Shown: one piece after another, positions 6,102 through 6,875 of the stretch
Layout: each line of letters begins with the position of its first letter
How positions within the stretch are numbered: position 1 is the first letter of the stretch
Assembly: GCA_004347925.1 (NCBI GenBank)
Contig: QNVD01000266.1
Span: forward strand, 1 to 6,875
DNA from: Hadesarchaea archaeon
GTDB taxonomy: Archaea; Hadarchaeota; Hadarchaeia; Hadarchaeales; WYZ-LMO6
DNA: 6,875 bases
Reading direction: 5' to 3'
Program-made: the position numbers and the translations under genes
The notes under the pieces: generated by a model
Told to the model about the DNA's origin: nothing
The model's input: the letters and a program-made list of their open reading frames with translations, nothing else
The model's database searches: none

Positions 6102-6875
6102 ATGGAGGTGGTCTACGGTCCCGTCCCCTCCTGGAGGCTGGGGAGGTCGCTGGGGGTGGATCCGCAGGGGGGGTGGACGAAGAGGTGCTCCTTTGACTGC
6201 CTCTACTGCTCCTCCGGCCCCACGGCGGAGAAGACCGTGGAGAGGAGGGTCTCGGTCTTTCCGGAGAGGGTGGAGAGGGAGCTGAGGGAGGCCCTGCGGG
6301 AGGTGGAGGCTGACGTGATCACCTTCTGCGGCCTGGGGGAGCCCACCCTGGCCGGGAACCTGGGGGAGCTGATAGGGGTGGCGAGGAGGGTCTCCGACCT
6401 CCCCGTGGCCGTCCTGACCAATTCCTCCCTGATGGGGAGCGGGGAGGTGAGGGGAGAGCTGGCCCTGGCCGATCTGGTGAAGGGCAAGCTGGACGCGGAG
6501 GGGGAGGGGAGGTTCAGGGAGATCAACCGTCCCCACCCCTCCCTGAGGTGGGAGGGGGTGGTGGAGGGGATGAGGGAGTTCAGGAGGGAGTTCGGGGGAG
6601 AGTTCGCCGTGGAGGTGATGGTGATCCCCCAGAACCTGGAGGCCTGCGGGAGGATCGCGGAGGTGATCAGGACCATAGGGCCAGACGAGGTTCAGGTGAA
6701 CACCCCCCTGCGCCCCAGCCCCGTGAGGCCCCTGAGGAGGGAGGAGCTGGAGGGGGTGCTGGGCAGCTTCGAGGGGATGAGGTTCAGGTGGGTCTACGGT
6801 GAGGAGAAGCCGGAGGTGGGGAGGAGGGTGGGTTTCCGCAGGCTCAGGCTCCTGAAGAGGACGGGTGAACCCTGA
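6102..6875 (+). CDS. Radical SAM protein of unknown function (COG0731-like)
   Basis: A 257-residue cytoplasmic enzyme. The N-terminus YGPVPSWRLGRSLGVD (5-20) is the hallmark of an archaeal and bacterial radical SAM family whose usual form is GPVPSRRLG; here Trp replaces the first Arg. The 4Fe-4S/SAM motif is CSFDCLYC (Cys29, Cys33, Cys36), followed by GLGEPT (77-82), LTNSSLM (105-111) and INRPHP (141-146), all typical of this family. It is related to, but distinct from, the wybutosine enzyme TYW1/Taw1, and its substrate is not established. The ATG is supported by a GGAG five bases upstream and by the family N-terminus beginning at residue 5. It stands 179 bases after thi4, probably with its own promoter, so a thiamine role is not implied. 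The C-terminus is basic and complete, with TGA as the last codon of the window; some relatives are longer. Confidence 0.87.
   Translation: MEVVYGPVPSWRLGRSLGVDPQGGWTKRCSFDCLYCSSGPTAEKTVERRVSVFPERVERELREALREVEADVITFCGLGEPTLAGNLGELIGVARRVSDLPVAVLTNSSLMGSGEVRGELALADLVKGKLDAEGEGRFREINRPHPSLRWEGVVEGMREFRREFGGEFAVEVMVIPQNLEACGRIAEVIRTIGPDEVQVNTPLRPSPVRPLRREELEGVLGSFEGMRFRWVYGEEKPEVGRRVGFRRLRLLKRTGEP

Noticed and set aside
5941..6285. A 114-codon + strand frame in the spacer after thi4
   Set aside because: It runs into the radical SAM gene in another frame and has Arg/Gly/Trp/Pro-rich composition with no motif, so it is likely spurious.
1..6875. CRISPR arrays, insertion sequences, attachment sites or a replication origin
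   Set aside because: I saw no regularly spaced repeats, transposase motifs, terminal inverted repeats or origin-like AT-rich repeat clusters. The tRNA 3' end at 5085-5104 was not seen repeated elsewhere in the window, so no integration boundary is apparent.

Overview
The window comes from an archaeon, most probably a GC-rich thermophile or hyperthermophile of euryarchaeal type. The evidence is the large subunit of the archaea-specific D-family DNA polymerase, an archaeal Thi4 with the His-type active site, TATA boxes about 25 bases upstream of expected transcript starts, a class II tRNA-Ser with G73 and an encoded CCA, and AGG as the dominant arginine codon. I cannot fix the lineage from the sequence alone.

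Layout, all on the + strand. (1) 1-4416: the C-terminal part of the PolD large subunit DP2. It is open at the left edge and lacks an estimated 100-150 N-terminal residues. Bases 2266-3663 encode a 466-residue in-frame intein with a LAGLIDADG endonuclease region. It sits directly before the Cys-Asp-Gly-Asp active-site motif, so the polymerase is inactive until splicing. DP2 ends in a PCNA-binding (PIP) motif. (2) 4456-4986: a small V4R-domain protein, preceded by an inverted repeat that overlaps its Shine-Dalgarno. (3) 5017-5104: tRNA-Ser(CGA) with a well-placed TATA box. (4) 5152-5922: Thi4, the sulfide-dependent ADP-thiazole synthase of thiamine synthesis, with its own BRE/TATA and a probably leaderless transcript. 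(5) 5923-6101: a 179-base intergenic region with several inverted repeats and weak promoter candidates. (6) 6102-6875: a radical SAM protein of unknown function from the family that begins with a GPVPSRRLG-like motif; its stop codon is the last codon of the window.

The genes are mainly housekeeping: replication, translation and cofactor synthesis. The loci look like separate transcription units rather than one pathway operon. The accessory element is the intein. It has three notable departures from consensus: a C-terminal Gln preceded by Gly instead of the usual His, an Asp as the last residue before the intein, and an Asn in place of the expected acidic residue in the second LAGLIDADG motif. 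The last suggests that the homing endonuclease is decaying or inactive. Intein codon use is more mixed than that of the flanking polymerase, consistent with acquisition from elsewhere. I see no defence system, CRISPR array, insertion sequence or clearly new multi-gene system.
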